From positions 124,001-188,000 of the forward strand of contig CALSLT010000015.1 in NCBI GenBank assembly GCA_943787265.1: a stretch of 64,000 nucleotides of DNA. Direction: 5' to 3'. Made by a program: the position numbers and the translations under genes. A model generated the notes under the pieces. That model was not told the DNA's origin, searched no databases, and worked only from the letters and a program-made list of their open reading frames with translations. Positions 9,367-18,368 of the stretch are shown here, piece by piece; positions within the stretch are counted from its first letter, which is position 1; each line of letters opens with the position of its first letter. This DNA comes from an uncultured Planctomycetaceae bacterium. Its GTDB lineage: Bacteria > Planctomycetota > Planctomycetia > Planctomycetales > Planctomycetaceae.

Positions 9367-9461
9367 ATCAAAACGTGGCGTCAGTTCCCCCCCCGCCGAT
9401 CGGAACTGCCTCGCCGAATGCTCAACTTCGAAATCAAACGTAACGCCAATACGAGTCCGCC

Positions 9462-10634
9462 ATGACTGCCACAACGCAAACACCGCTCAAGACGACTGCC
9501 CCAACATCCGCAGCACAGACGCTGTCTCTGGGGATGCGACCGTCAACTGACCGCGCCGAAGTTCTTCAACTCTGGACAGAACTCGAACAGCGCATCGGAC
9601 ATCTCGGACTCCCCTGCTGTGCCGACTGGACGGAAGCATGGCTCAACGCGTACGGCGACCAGGTTCCGCACAGTTTTCTGCTGGCACGTAACCCAGAAAC
9701 GTCCACGCTGCAGGGAATCTGTCTGATCTGTGAAGGAGTTGGCCAGAAGGACGGTCCCCTCGGTATCAAAACTTTGCACGTTGGGCCAGCGGGTGAACCG
9801 GAAGCCGACTCGGTCTGCGTCGAGTACAACCGGCTCCTCGTTGCCCCAGAATTTGAAGGCGGTTTCACGAAGCTAATCGTCGAGTATCTGCAAAATCGAT
9901 CCGGTTTCGATCAATGGAACATCGACGGAATCGCGACAGCGAAACTTGCCGCGTTTCATCAGCATGAATCTGACCTGCGGCTTCGCATCGAGCCTTCCTA
10001 CGGCTTCGACTTCGCAAAAGCAAAAGCCGAGAAAACCACCGTTCTTTCGCAGTTCAAGAGTGCGACTCGACGAAAAGTAAAACGCAGTATGGAAGCGTGG
10101 GGTGATCTTTCGGTCGAATGGGCAGCCACGCTGAATGAGGCCGTTGACGCCTTCAACGAAATGGTCGACCTGCATCAGACTCGGTGGACATCGGTCGGCA
10201 AGCCTGGTTCGTACAGCAGCAAACGCTTCACCACGTTTCACGAAGATTTGCTCAGCAGGCTTGTGCCGCAAGGCCGCATGGCCTTTGTCCGAGTTCGATC
10301 TGGCGCTGACACAATTGGCATCGTCCAGCTATTCATCGAGCGTCGCCGTGCCCTGCTCTACCAATGCGGCTGGAGCGTTGGCGACAAGACTCGCAGTCCC
10401 GGCGTCGTCGTTGACTATCTCGCTATGGAAGAATGTTTGAAACAAGGCCTCGACGCCTACGACTTCCTGGCCTTTGCCACTCAGCACAAAAGAAGTCTCG
10501 CCAACATGAGCACCGACATCGTCTGGGCGACAAAGCGGCATCCGCGACTCAAATTCGTCGTCGTCGACCAGGCCCGCAAAGTCAGAAACTGGCTGCGCGA
10601 ACGCAAGAACAAGCGAAACGAGAGTTCGAAATAG
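9462..10634 (+). CDS. BioF2/FemAB-like GNAT acyltransferase, copy 1
   Basis: A 390-aa protein of the GNAT-fold family often annotated as BioF2-like or FemAB-like and common in exopolysaccharide loci. The central motif TRRKVKRSMEAWGDL (about 200-214), the LHQTRW segment and the C-terminal YDFLAFATQHKRSLAN match the double-GNAT layout, in which the second half binds acyl-CoA or aminoacyl donor. The likely role is acylation or aminoacylation of the polysaccharide or a linked protein; the substrate is unknown. A second, diverged copy follows at 10839, separated by a repeat element, which suggests duplication or paired function. Confidence 0.78.
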   Translation: MTATTQTPLKTTAPTSAAQTLSLGMRPSTDRAEVLQLWTELEQRIGHLGLPCCADWTEAWLNAYGDQVPHSFLLARNPETSTLQGICLICEGVGQKDGPLGIKTLHVGPAGEPEADSVCVEYNRLLVAPEFEGGFTKLIVEYLQNRSGFDQWNIDGIATAKLAAFHQHESDLRLRIEPSYGFDFAKAKAEKTTVLSQFKSATRRKVKRSMEAWGDLSVEWAATLNEAVDAFNEMVDLHQTRWTSVGKPGSYSSKRFTTFHEDLLSRLVPQGRMAFVRVRSGADTIGIVQLFIERRRALLYQCGWSVGDKTRSPGVVVDYLAMEECLKQGLDAYDFLAFATQHKRSLANMSTDIVWATKRHPRLKFVVVDQARKVRNWLRERKNKRNESSK

Positions 10635-10648
10635 ATAGACAAATCAAA

Positions 10649-10773
10649 GGGTGACACGGGTTGCTCGCAACCCGTGTCGCGCAGCGACAAGAGACACCGA
10701 ACAAAAACGCAGACTTTATCACAACCACCTCTTGCGGCTTCGCCGCACAGGTTGCAAGCAACCTATGCCACCC
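10649..10773. mobile_element. MITE-like repeat with terminal inverted repeats
   Basis: A roughly 125-bp non-coding element. Its ends form 16-bp imperfect terminal inverted repeats: the left end reads GGGTGACACGGGTTGC and the right end, reverse-complemented, GGGTGGCATAGGTTGC (13 of 16 match). Inside are a 12-bp perfect hairpin (10653-10678), a small GCGGC/GCCGC hairpin near 10735-10747 and AGGTTGC/GCAACCT near 10749-10764. There is no open frame. It fits a non-autonomous transposable element or REP-like repeat lying between two paralogous acyltransferase genes. No flanking target duplication was established. Confidence 0.6.
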
Positions 10774-10838
10774 GAAACGAACGCACATTTCACGATTTAA
10801 ATTCATTTCAGCTTCTACCGGTTCACTGGGATTCCGAC

Positions 10839-12053
10839 ATGACCGACGCTCCGACCGAAATTATGCCCGTCCTGACTGCAGTTCCCGCCGCAAGTCCGGC
10901 TGAGTTGAAGATTGGCATTCACAAAATCGACGAGTCATTCCACCGGCATTTCGCCGCTGACTACTGGGCGTGGCGTGCCGTCTTCGAAAATGACAAGAAC
11001 GGAAGGGTCACTCAGCACCCGGACCTTCTCTTGACCGAGTTGAGCTTCTCTCGCGACGCCGAACATCATCCACCGACGTTGATCACTTGCCAGCAGAAGA
11101 GCAAAACCGTCGGAGCTGCCGTTTTGATTCCCAAGTCGATCGCCGGCGAAAAGAAGTTCGGACCAGCCTGGGACCTGTGTGGCTATCGGCTGGCTGGTAA
11201 CCGATTAATCGGCAGCGACGACTCGGAAGTGCAAAACCAACTGATGCATGGCATCAGCCAGCACATGACTGAATCCAAGGCAGACTTCCTTCTCGTCGAA
11301 GATGTCGAGACAACTGACCCGCTGCTGGCTCTCGTTGAAAACGACGCTCACGGTCTGCATGCCTTCAAGCCGGCCCCGTTTCAACATCGGCACATGATCG
11401 AGCTTCCAGAAACGCACGATGAATACTGGAAGAAGTTCAACTCAAAAACCCGCAGCACACTCCGCCGCAAGCTCAAGCAATTTGGCGACTGCCGACTCGA
11501 GCTGATCAACAAGCCGTTTCAAATCCCAGGCTTTCTTGAGAATGCTCAAGAAATATCCAAGCGGTCATGGCAGAGCGACCTGCTTGGGCTGCGAATTCAG
11601 AACGACGAATTCGAAACTCAAGTGTTTACGTTCCTCGCCACGCAAAACGCACTGCGAGCTTACCTGCTCTGGCAGGACGACACTCCGGTCAGCTTCTGCA
11701 TCGGCACGCAGCACAACGGAATCTTTAACTACGAAGAAGTTGGCTACGACCGAGACTACTCGAAGAAATCGCCAGGCCAGGTCCTCGTGATCAAGATGCT
11801 CGAAGAAATGTACGAGCATGACCAGCCGGCACTCTTCGACTTCGGCGGCGGCGATGCGGAATACAAACGGCAGTTCGGAACTCGCATTTCGGAAAGCGGA
11901 CACGTCTGGCTGCTGCGTCCCGGGATGCGATCAAAAATGATCGTCGGATACCTCTCCGGCCGCCGCGCGCTGAGCCAGACACTTCGAGGAACGCTCGCAA
12001 AGTTCGGCCTGCTCGACCGCGTTCGGAAACTATCTCGCCGCGGACTGAAGTAA
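10839..12053 (+). CDS. BioF2/FemAB-like GNAT acyltransferase, copy 2
   Basis: A 404-aa paralogue of the gene at 9462. The family hallmark FNSKTRSTLRRKLKQFG lies near 198-214, and the C-terminal half has YSKKSPGQVLVIKMLEE, then DFGGGDAEYKRQFG, typical of the acyl-donor-binding GNAT repeat. The start at 10839 is chosen because the 55 upstream in-frame residues come from the repeat element and have no family likeness. The gene is followed 37 bp later by a NodB deacetylase on the same strand. A role in modifying an extracellular polysaccharide is inferred from context; substrate unknown. Confidence 0.77.
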   Translation: MTDAPTEIMPVLTAVPAASPAELKIGIHKIDESFHRHFAADYWAWRAVFENDKNGRVTQHPDLLLTELSFSRDAEHHPPTLITCQQKSKTVGAAVLIPKSIAGEKKFGPAWDLCGYRLAGNRLIGSDDSEVQNQLMHGISQHMTESKADFLLVEDVETTDPLLALVENDAHGLHAFKPAPFQHRHMIELPETHDEYWKKFNSKTRSTLRRKLKQFGDCRLELINKPFQIPGFLENAQEISKRSWQSDLLGLRIQNDEFETQVFTFLATQNALRAYLLWQDDTPVSFCIGTQHNGIFNYEEVGYDRDYSKKSPGQVLVIKMLEEMYEHDQPALFDFGGGDAEYKRQFGTRISESGHVWLLRPGMRSKMIVGYLSGRRALSQTLRGTLAKFGLLDRVRKLSRRGLK

Positions 12054-12090
12054 GAACAGTTTTCGAACCACAAATGACCGGAACGATCCA

Positions 12091-12831
12091 ATGGGACAAT
12101 TTCGACAACTCGTCAAAAAGTCGATCGAAACAGCATTGCATGAGCAGGCGATGCTCTCGCGCGGCCGTCGCCTTCGTTCGAACGACGGCGCGGATCGGCC
12201 ATCACGCTGTGCCATCAGTCTGACGTTTGACGATGGTCCACATCCCGAGTTCACCCCCAAATTACTCGACAACCTGGCGACCGTTGATATCAAAGGGACG
12301 TTTTTCATCGTCGGTGAGAAAGCAGAACAACATCCCGACATCGTCAAACGAATCGCCAACGAAGGCCACGAAATCGGCAATCACACCTGGACACATAGCG
12401 AGCCGCGACAAACGTCAACAAAAATGTTCCGTGACGAAGTTGCCAGAACCAACAAGTTGATCTTCGAGCTCACCGGTCAGGCTTGCAGGATCACCCGGCC
12501 TCCCAAGGGAGAACTCTCACCCGGCAAGATCCTGGCACTACTGAAACAGCGACAGACGATCGTCCTTTGGAATCAGGACACGAAGGATTACCGCATGGAA
12601 TCGTGGTCGGATATGGAAATCTGGTGTCAGAACTTCACGCCAGAGCACGGTGACATCGTATTAATGCACGACAATCATCGCTTCGCCGTTACGGCCGCCG
12701 CACTGGCAGGCTCACTGCCGAATCTGTCGGACGTGAAGTTCTGCAGAGTTTCCGACTGGCTCAGAGACTCTCGGCAGAGCAACGCCAACAACCTGAATAT
12801 CAGCGGGAGGCAGTCACCATGTTCTGGATAA
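12091..12831 (+). CDS. Polysaccharide deacetylase, NodB family (CE4)
   Basis: A 246-aa metal-dependent deacetylase that would remove N- or O-acetyl groups from a polysaccharide. The NodB core is complete: TFDDGPHPEFT with D47 and D48, the metal-binding His pair H98/H102 in GNHTWTHSE, RPPKGELSP near 155-163 (in place of the more usual RPPYG), and the C-terminal MHDN (DIVLMHDNH). No signal peptide is seen, so it may act in the cytoplasm or leave by another route. Its last codons overlap the next start by 13 bp, implying translational coupling. Confidence 0.9.
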   Translation: MGQFRQLVKKSIETALHEQAMLSRGRRLRSNDGADRPSRCAISLTFDDGPHPEFTPKLLDNLATVDIKGTFFIVGEKAEQHPDIVKRIANEGHEIGNHTWTHSEPRQTSTKMFRDEVARTNKLIFELTGQACRITRPPKGELSPGKILALLKQRQTIVLWNQDTKDYRMESWSDMEIWCQNFTPEHGDIVLMHDNHRFAVTAAALAGSLPNLSDVKFCRVSDWLRDSRQSNANNLNISGRQSPCSG

Positions 12832-14081
12832 TCGTCGGCCTGACCGTAGCCGTACTTGCCATCGAAACCGCCGGAGTCGCTTACATCGTTCGTAAGAAGC
12901 ATCTTGATCGCTGGCTGCCGAGCTACCTGTTCGGCATGAGTAGCTGTCCGCGGCTGAATCAACCGGATGTTCGGACGGACTCTTTGGAAAACTCTGACGA
13001 CAACGAAGAAGTCGTGACAAGCGTCGCCGGACATCGCACCCCGTGGGAACGATTCGTCAATGAAGAGCCGCTGAATATCTTCATCGCGGTGTGCGACCAC
13101 TTTGAACCCGACAACGGAAAGCCCGCTCACCACGTCGCCGACGCTCGGATGAATCGATGGTGCGCCGACTACCCGAAACTCTTTAGCAAGTTTGAAGACA
13201 GCAGCGGGCGGCATCCGCAACATTCATTCTTCTATCCTCAGGACGAGTACTTCGTCCCGGAATACCTCGACCAGTTGCGAGACCTTTGTGAAGCCGGTTT
13301 CGGCGATGTCGAGATTCACCTTCACCATGACGACGACACCGAAGACGGACTCCGCAAAAAACTGGAATCGTTCCGCGAAACTTTGTTCCACCGGCATGGG
13401 CTCCTTCGAAGAGACCCGGTCACTGGTGAAATTGTCTACGGATTCATCCACGGAAACTGGGCGTTGTGCAATTCTCGCCCGGACGGCCGCTGGTGCGGCG
13501 TCAATGACGAGTTGACGATCCTGCAAGAAACCGGTTGCTATGCCGATTTCACCATGCCGTCAGCTCCGGAGTTCACGCAGACGCACATCGTCAACAGCAT
13601 CTACTACGCGAGCAGCGATGCAAAACGGCCGAAGTCGCATGACCGAGGAACCGCCGCAACACTCGGCGTCACCCCACCGCTGAATCAACTGATGATGGTG
13701 CAAGGGCCGCTGACGCTTGACTGGCAAAACCGAACTCGCGGGATCATGCCGCGTATCGAAAACGGAGACCTGCTGCATCGACGGCCGCCAACCATGCAGC
13801 GTCTCAAACAGTGGCTGCGCTGCGGAGTTCACGTCGGCGGCCGCCCGGACTGGTGCTTCATCAAACTGCACACTCACGGCTGCAAAGACGGCAACATCGA
13901 CACACTTCTCGGCGAAGAAACTCAGCGTTTCCATCAGGCACTCGCTGACGAGTCACGGCAGAACACCAACTTCCGTTACCACTATGTAACGGCCTACGAA
14001 ATGTCGCAACTCATCCATCAGGCAGAAAAGGGCACCGCCGTCCCGCAAAGTCAGCCCGCCGATGCGTTGGCCATTTCATAG
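12819..14081 (+). CDS. Membrane-anchored deacetylase-like protein of unknown function
   Basis: A 420-aa protein with a single N-terminal membrane segment (about 3-25), then a soluble domain with many His/Asp clusters: VCDHFEPDNG, HSFFYPQDEY, VEIHLHHDDDT, FIHGNWALCNSRPDGRWCG, MPSAPEFTQT and IKLHTHGCKDG. These resemble the metal-site pattern of the polysaccharide deacetylase / glycosyl hydrolase beta-alpha barrel superfamily, but no canonical NodB motif is present. It starts inside the end of the NodB gene (13-bp overlap), so the two are probably co-translated and may act on the same polymer. Enzyme activity is inference. Confidence 0.7.
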   Translation: MFWIIVGLTVAVLAIETAGVAYIVRKKHLDRWLPSYLFGMSSCPRLNQPDVRTDSLENSDDNEEVVTSVAGHRTPWERFVNEEPLNIFIAVCDHFEPDNGKPAHHVADARMNRWCADYPKLFSKFEDSSGRHPQHSFFYPQDEYFVPEYLDQLRDLCEAGFGDVEIHLHHDDDTEDGLRKKLESFRETLFHRHGLLRRDPVTGEIVYGFIHGNWALCNSRPDGRWCGVNDELTILQETGCYADFTMPSAPEFTQTHIVNSIYYASSDAKRPKSHDRGTAATLGVTPPLNQLMMVQGPLTLDWQNRTRGIMPRIENGDLLHRRPPTMQRLKQWLRCGVHVGGRPDWCFIKLHTHGCKDGNIDTLLGEETQRFHQALADESRQNTNFRYHYVTAYEMSQLIHQAEKGTAVPQSQPADALAIS

Positions 14082-14172
14082 TCCATACAAACTCGCCAGC
14101 AGTGTTACCTCATCCGAAGCTTCATTCGTCTTGGTCGCGTCTACACAGTTCACGATTTCAGGAACTCCAGTC

Positions 14173-15291
14173 ATGGCGACAGTTTCTCCCTGGATAGATC
14201 GTTCAGCAGAGTCCGCTCCGGCTCGGCCACGATTTCAAAACCAGGAAGTCCAACGCCGCCGCTATAAATGGTGGACGTTTCTGGTGTCGTCCCTCAATTT
14301 GCAGGCAGTCGCCTGTCTTGTTGTTGTGTCTTTGCAGTTTTCAGAAAACTGGTGGCTGTCCGGAGCGTTGATCTACCTGCCGCAGACTCCGTTTCTGATC
14401 CCCTCAGTATGCCTGTTGGGTTGTTCGTTAATCTGGCACATGCGATCGGCGCTGCTCAACCTGACATCAATCGGCCTGATACTGGTCTGTCTTTGCGACG
14501 GTCGGTTTTCGATTAAACCATTCAACGAAATCACCGACTCTGGCCGCAACGTTCGACTGATCACGTGCAACGTTCAAAACTTCGAACCGAACTTCGGACA
14601 GGTGCTCCGTGAAGTCGCTCGATTCAAGCCGGACGTCCTGGTTCTACAGGAAGCCCGCCAGGTCCCAAAGATGCTGAAAGACTATCTGGAAGGCTGGAAC
14701 TGGCAGCACCAGGCAGGCTTCATGGTCGGCTCGAAATGGCCACTCAGCGAAGGCAGCCTCTGCCACACCTCGCCGTATGACCGACCGACGGCGATGGCCG
14801 TTCAGGTCGAAACTCCCAGCGGACCACTCATGGTCGGCAACGTTCACCTGATGACTGCTCGGCGAGGGCTGACCGACCTCAGCGTGACGTCAATCCTTGA
14901 CGGAAGCGGACCAGCGTCCGTCGATCACCACGCGTTTCTTCGAGACGAAGAAGCGAGACAGACTCAATCCTTCCTCGCGAACCTTCCTGAGAATTCGCCA
15001 ACAATCATTGCGGGCGACTTCAACATGCCGACAACCAGCAGCATCTTCGACCATAGCTTTGGTGAGTACTCCAACGCGTTCGACGAAGCAGGCATTGGCT
15101 TTGGCTACACAGCTCCGTGCCGTCCAGTCCGATTCTGGCTACCGGAAGTTCCGTGGCTAAGAATCGATCACATCCTGGCGTCGAGCCAGCTTGAAACGCT
15201 GCTTTGCGAAGCTGGCGAATTCAGCGGTTCAGACCACCGTCTGGTCGCCGCCGTCCTGCAACTGCGAGACGAAAACGCCCCGCTTCCATAA
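14173..15291 (+). CDS. Endonuclease/exonuclease/phosphatase (EEP) family membrane protein
   Basis: A 372-aa protein with about three membrane segments in its first 110 residues and a C-terminal EEP fold. EEP motifs in order: LITCNVQN, VLQEAR, GNVHL, AGDFNMP, RIDHIL and GSDHRLV, giving the full metal- and phosphate-binding set. Members in surface-polysaccharide loci are thought to hydrolyse phosphodiesters such as lipid-linked or phospholipid substrates rather than DNA. The start at 14173 is preferred; the longer frame from 14062 overlaps the preceding gene and adds non-conserved residues. It closes the plus-strand polysaccharide run and converges on lptB. Confidence 0.83.
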   Translation: MATVSPWIDRSAESAPARPRFQNQEVQRRRYKWWTFLVSSLNLQAVACLVVVSLQFSENWWLSGALIYLPQTPFLIPSVCLLGCSLIWHMRSALLNLTSIGLILVCLCDGRFSIKPFNEITDSGRNVRLITCNVQNFEPNFGQVLREVARFKPDVLVLQEARQVPKMLKDYLEGWNWQHQAGFMVGSKWPLSEGSLCHTSPYDRPTAMAVQVETPSGPLMVGNVHLMTARRGLTDLSVTSILDGSGPASVDHHAFLRDEEARQTQSFLANLPENSPTIIAGDFNMPTTSSIFDHSFGEYSNAFDEAGIGFGYTAPCRPVRFWLPEVPWLRIDHILASSQLETLLCEAGEFSGSDHRLVAAVLQLRDENAPLP

Positions 15292-15312
15292 TCGGAACGC
15301 CCATTTTCGGAG

Positions 15313-16182
15313 TCAGGCCGCGTCGCGATCGCCGTTGGTGAACGATTCTCGCGACTGGATGATCGAACTGGCATCGAAGCGTTCGCCGAAGTAGCACTGC
15401 TGGGCGTCAGGATTGCTGAGCACCGTCTCGGCATCGCCGCTGACCAGTACCGTTCCCTGGAAGATGATGTAATTCCGGTCCGTGATTGTCAGAGTTTCCC
15501 GCTCGCGATGGTCGGTCAGCAGAATTGAAATCCCTTGCTGGCGCAGATCGGCGATGATGTCTTGGATACTGTGGATCGTTACCGGGTCGATGCCGGTGAA
15601 CGGTTCGTCCAGCAGAATCAGTACCGGATCGGTAGCGAGACACCGAGCGATCTCCAATCGTCGTTTTTCACCACCGGACATCGTCGACGAAATCTGCTTG
15701 CGCTTACTCGTCAGACCAAACTGCTCAAGTAGTTTGTCGACCTTGTCATTGCGTTCGCCTTTGGAAAGCGGCAAGTATTCCAGCACGGCGTGAATGTTCT
15801 GCTCGACCGACAGCCGTGTAAAAATGCTGTGATCCTGCGGGAGGTACCCCATGCCGTTTCTGGCTCGGCGATACATCGGCCACTTCGTGACGTTGGTGTC
15901 TCGAAGATAAACCTTGCCCTCAGTTGGCGTGACCATTCCGCACGCCATACGAAATGTCGTCGTCTTCCCGGCACCGTTTGGTCCGAGCAGCCCGACAATC
16001 TCACCGGGCATGACATGAAAATCGACGCCGTCGACGGCTCGCTTGCCAGGGTAATCTTTCACCAGGCCGACACACTCAAGGAGCCGCTGCTCACCAACCT
16101 GAGTGCCTGCGTGAGACGACGTCACTGGCTCGAGGCCTGCGGCAAACTCGGCCTGTTCCGTTTCCGTTGTGTCCTGACTCAT
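15313..16182 (-). CDS. lptB: LPS export ABC transporter ATP-binding protein LptB
   Basis: A 289-aa cytoplasmic ATPase that powers lipopolysaccharide extraction from the inner membrane through LptFG. Walker A GPNGAGKTT is at 67-75, the signature SGGEK at 169-173 and Walker B LILLDEP at 188-194. LptB-type features are the TKWPMYRRARNGMGYLPQ region (Q loop) and LLTDHRERETL after the H-loop. A 30-residue acidic N-terminal extension precedes the usual start. No lptA, lptC, lptF or lptG is next to it; upstream on the same strand are two signal peptidases. Other branched-chain-type ATPases are similar, but the sequence fits LptB best. Confidence 0.87.
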   Translation of the reverse strand: MSQDTTETEQAEFAAGLEPVTSSHAGTQVGEQRLLECVGLVKDYPGKRAVDGVDFHVMPGEIVGLLGPNGAGKTTTFRMACGMVTPTEGKVYLRDTNVTKWPMYRRARNGMGYLPQDHSIFTRLSVEQNIHAVLEYLPLSKGERNDKVDKLLEQFGLTSKRKQISSTMSGGEKRRLEIARCLATDPVLILLDEPFTGIDPVTIHSIQDIIADLRQQGISILLTDHRERETLTITDRNYIIFQGTVLVSGDAETVLSNPDAQQCYFGERFDASSIIQSRESFTNGDRDAA

Positions 16183-16247
16183 TTCGTCCTCCCTGACGAA
16201 TCAATCATCTGCCGCGTCAACCGATTGTGGGACGCAGCGTTTGCAGC

Positions 16248-18221
16248 TTACCGGATTCGGTGCATCCGCGAGAAGTTCGGATAAAACGGTATGCGAAAAT
16301 CCGGATACTCGGTCTTCCTGACGCCGCCGGTCGTCACTTCCTTGTGATAGTTTACCGTAAAGCCTTCTCCATCATTCATGAACGGAACGCCGTGCGGCCA
16401 GTAGATGTAGAATGCTCGTCCAACAAGAGCCGACCTGGGAACGGCGTGGCGATGTTTGGCTCCGCGAGCGTTCGGCCAGACGCGGCTGTCCTGACTTCGT
16501 GGCGAATTATCGCCCAGCATCATGTACTCGTCCGGGCCGAGTTCGAATCGGGCTTCTGGAGTGTTGTTCGAACCGCGAGCCCTCTTTGAGTAGAGCTCGT
16601 ACCACTCGGCCGGATCGTGAAGCACTCTCCGCAGCGAGTACGGCTCGGGATGTTCATCATCGCCTGACCACGTGAATCGATCCGCATCCTCGTTGCTGAT
16701 CTGGCTGGCCCGGTAATAGATGTCCCGCTCGATCAGCAGATTCGAAACCTTTGCTCCTGCATCTCGAACTGCAATGCCGACCGGAATCAAATCTTCATCC
16801 TGCGGGCTTGGTGTTTGAGACTCGTCCTCGACGTAGTTGGCTGCGTCGCCGAACTCGACCACGTCATCATTAATCCACAGACAGAGTCGGTTGTCTACGT
16901 TGGCAAATCGAAGCTCCCAATCGCCAGTTCCAACAAGATCCGACTTCGCCTCAGCGAGCAGTTCTTCACTTGCGCCAGACCCGGAATACCGATTCACAGA
17001 GACAAGCTTCGCATTGCCAGTCGAAACATCGATGCGGCACCGATAACAGTGCACGCCTTCGTTCAATTCAACGACGACCTCGGACTGATCGCCAGCTTCG
17101 GTGATCTCGACATCGCAAGTCAGCGTCAGATCAGCCACCCAATAGGCATCGTCTGTCGTCGCACCATGACCACCGGTGTAGGTGTTGTAGCCACAGAAGT
17201 CCGTAATGAGCTGCGGCCTCGGTCCCATCGATTCCGCATCGTCAAAGAAATACTCATCATTTGACGGTCGCAGCGGACCATCACTCGCGGCATCCCAATC
17301 GTCATTGGTTGGGATAATGTGGCGATACCTCAGCCACTTGAGTGAGTCAGCAGCACGAGCTTTCTCGATCGAGAAACTTCCGCCGGCAGTGTCCTCATCC
17401 CAGGTTGACGCCGCTTCCGTCCATCCGGCGACCGGGCCGAGCCCCAACTGATCTTTCTTTCCGGACTCAGTCGCCCCACCCGCTGAACGCTCCACCGCCG
17501 CCCATCGTTTCGGCCATCCTTTTTCATGGAGCGCCGCCGCCTGGAAATTGTTATCGAAGACGGGAATCTGAATCGCCTTCTGCCTCGATGGCGGCTTCCG
17601 CAGAACGGAACGTGTGCGATCTTCTTCGATGCGATAGACGTTGCCGCGTTTGATCACGAGCGTTTCATTCGGCAGCCCGACAAGCCGCTTAATGTAATTG
17701 GTGGTTGGCTTTTCCGGATACTTGAAGACCGGAACGTCCCACCGCTCAGGATCGCTGAACTCGTAGGGAAACTTGTTGACAAGAATCCGATCGCCCTTGA
17801 AGACAGCAGCATTCTGGACGTCATTCTCGAATCGGCAGTTCGGACAAATGGCCGTTTCAATCCGTTTGTTCGAACTGAAGTACCCAGTGTCATCATCAAT
17901 TTCGTCGCTGGCTCCAATCAGAATGTGGTAGCCACACTGTTCACAGTCGGATTCTTTGTGCCGTCCGTAAAGAGTCGGCGCCATCGAGCCAGTTGGAATG
18001 ACGAAGGCTTCTGCTTCGAATCCTCGGAACAAAAACGCCAGCACAAACGCGACGACGATCGACTCGACTGTTTCGCGAGTGCTGTCCTGCTTGATCGGAT
18101 GCTTGCCCTTGCCCGCCGACTCCGTCTTGTTGTCAGCGCCGGACTTCTTCCCGGCTGCTTTCGTGGAGTCGTTTTTCTTCGGATCGGACTTCCGAGACGC
18201 ACCGTCTTTTGATTTCGCCAT
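16248..18221 (-). CDS. lepB: Signal peptidase I (S26) with zinc ribbon and long insert, copy A
   Basis: A 657-aa membrane serine protease that would cleave signal peptides on the outer face of the inner membrane. A Lys-rich cytoplasmic head (1-45) is followed by a membrane helix (about 51-70), the Ser box IPTGSMAPT (S79), the Lys box YIKRLVGLP (K178) and the C-terminal GDNSPRSQDSR (570-580). Between Ser and Lys lies a four-cysteine insert (C93/C96 and C126/C129) that looks like a zinc ribbon. Between Lys and the GDNS box are about 390 residues, including a beta-rich section (about 355-505) like a LamG/concanavalin-type jelly roll. Bacterial LepB is usually 200-320 aa. A related copy lies directly upstream. 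Confidence 0.86.
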   Translation of the reverse strand: MAKSKDGASRKSDPKKNDSTKAAGKKSGADNKTESAGKGKHPIKQDSTRETVESIVVAFVLAFLFRGFEAEAFVIPTGSMAPTLYGRHKESDCEQCGYHILIGASDEIDDDTGYFSSNKRIETAICPNCRFENDVQNAAVFKGDRILVNKFPYEFSDPERWDVPVFKYPEKPTTNYIKRLVGLPNETLVIKRGNVYRIEEDRTRSVLRKPPSRQKAIQIPVFDNNFQAAALHEKGWPKRWAAVERSAGGATESGKKDQLGLGPVAGWTEAASTWDEDTAGGSFSIEKARAADSLKWLRYRHIIPTNDDWDAASDGPLRPSNDEYFFDDAESMGPRPQLITDFCGYNTYTGGHGATTDDAYWVADLTLTCDVEITEAGDQSEVVVELNEGVHCYRCRIDVSTGNAKLVSVNRYSGSGASEELLAEAKSDLVGTGDWELRFANVDNRLCLWINDDVVEFGDAANYVEDESQTPSPQDEDLIPVGIAVRDAGAKVSNLLIERDIYYRASQISNEDADRFTWSGDDEHPEPYSLRRVLHDPAEWYELYSKRARGSNNTPEARFELGPDEYMMLGDNSPRSQDSRVWPNARGAKHRHAVPRSALVGRAFYIYWPHGVPFMNDGEGFTVNYHKEVTTGGVRKTEYPDFRIPFYPNFSRMHRIR

Positions 18222-18368
18222 GCTGCTTCTATCTGAGTTATTCTGTCAGCGAATACGTCTTTCAAGACTGACGCGTTCCTGCCTGAGATTTCAAACTAAT
18301 AATCGACGTTCATCAACGCCGCCGGGATTGTCTTACCCGACGAAACTCTCTTCAGTTTCGCCCCGCGG

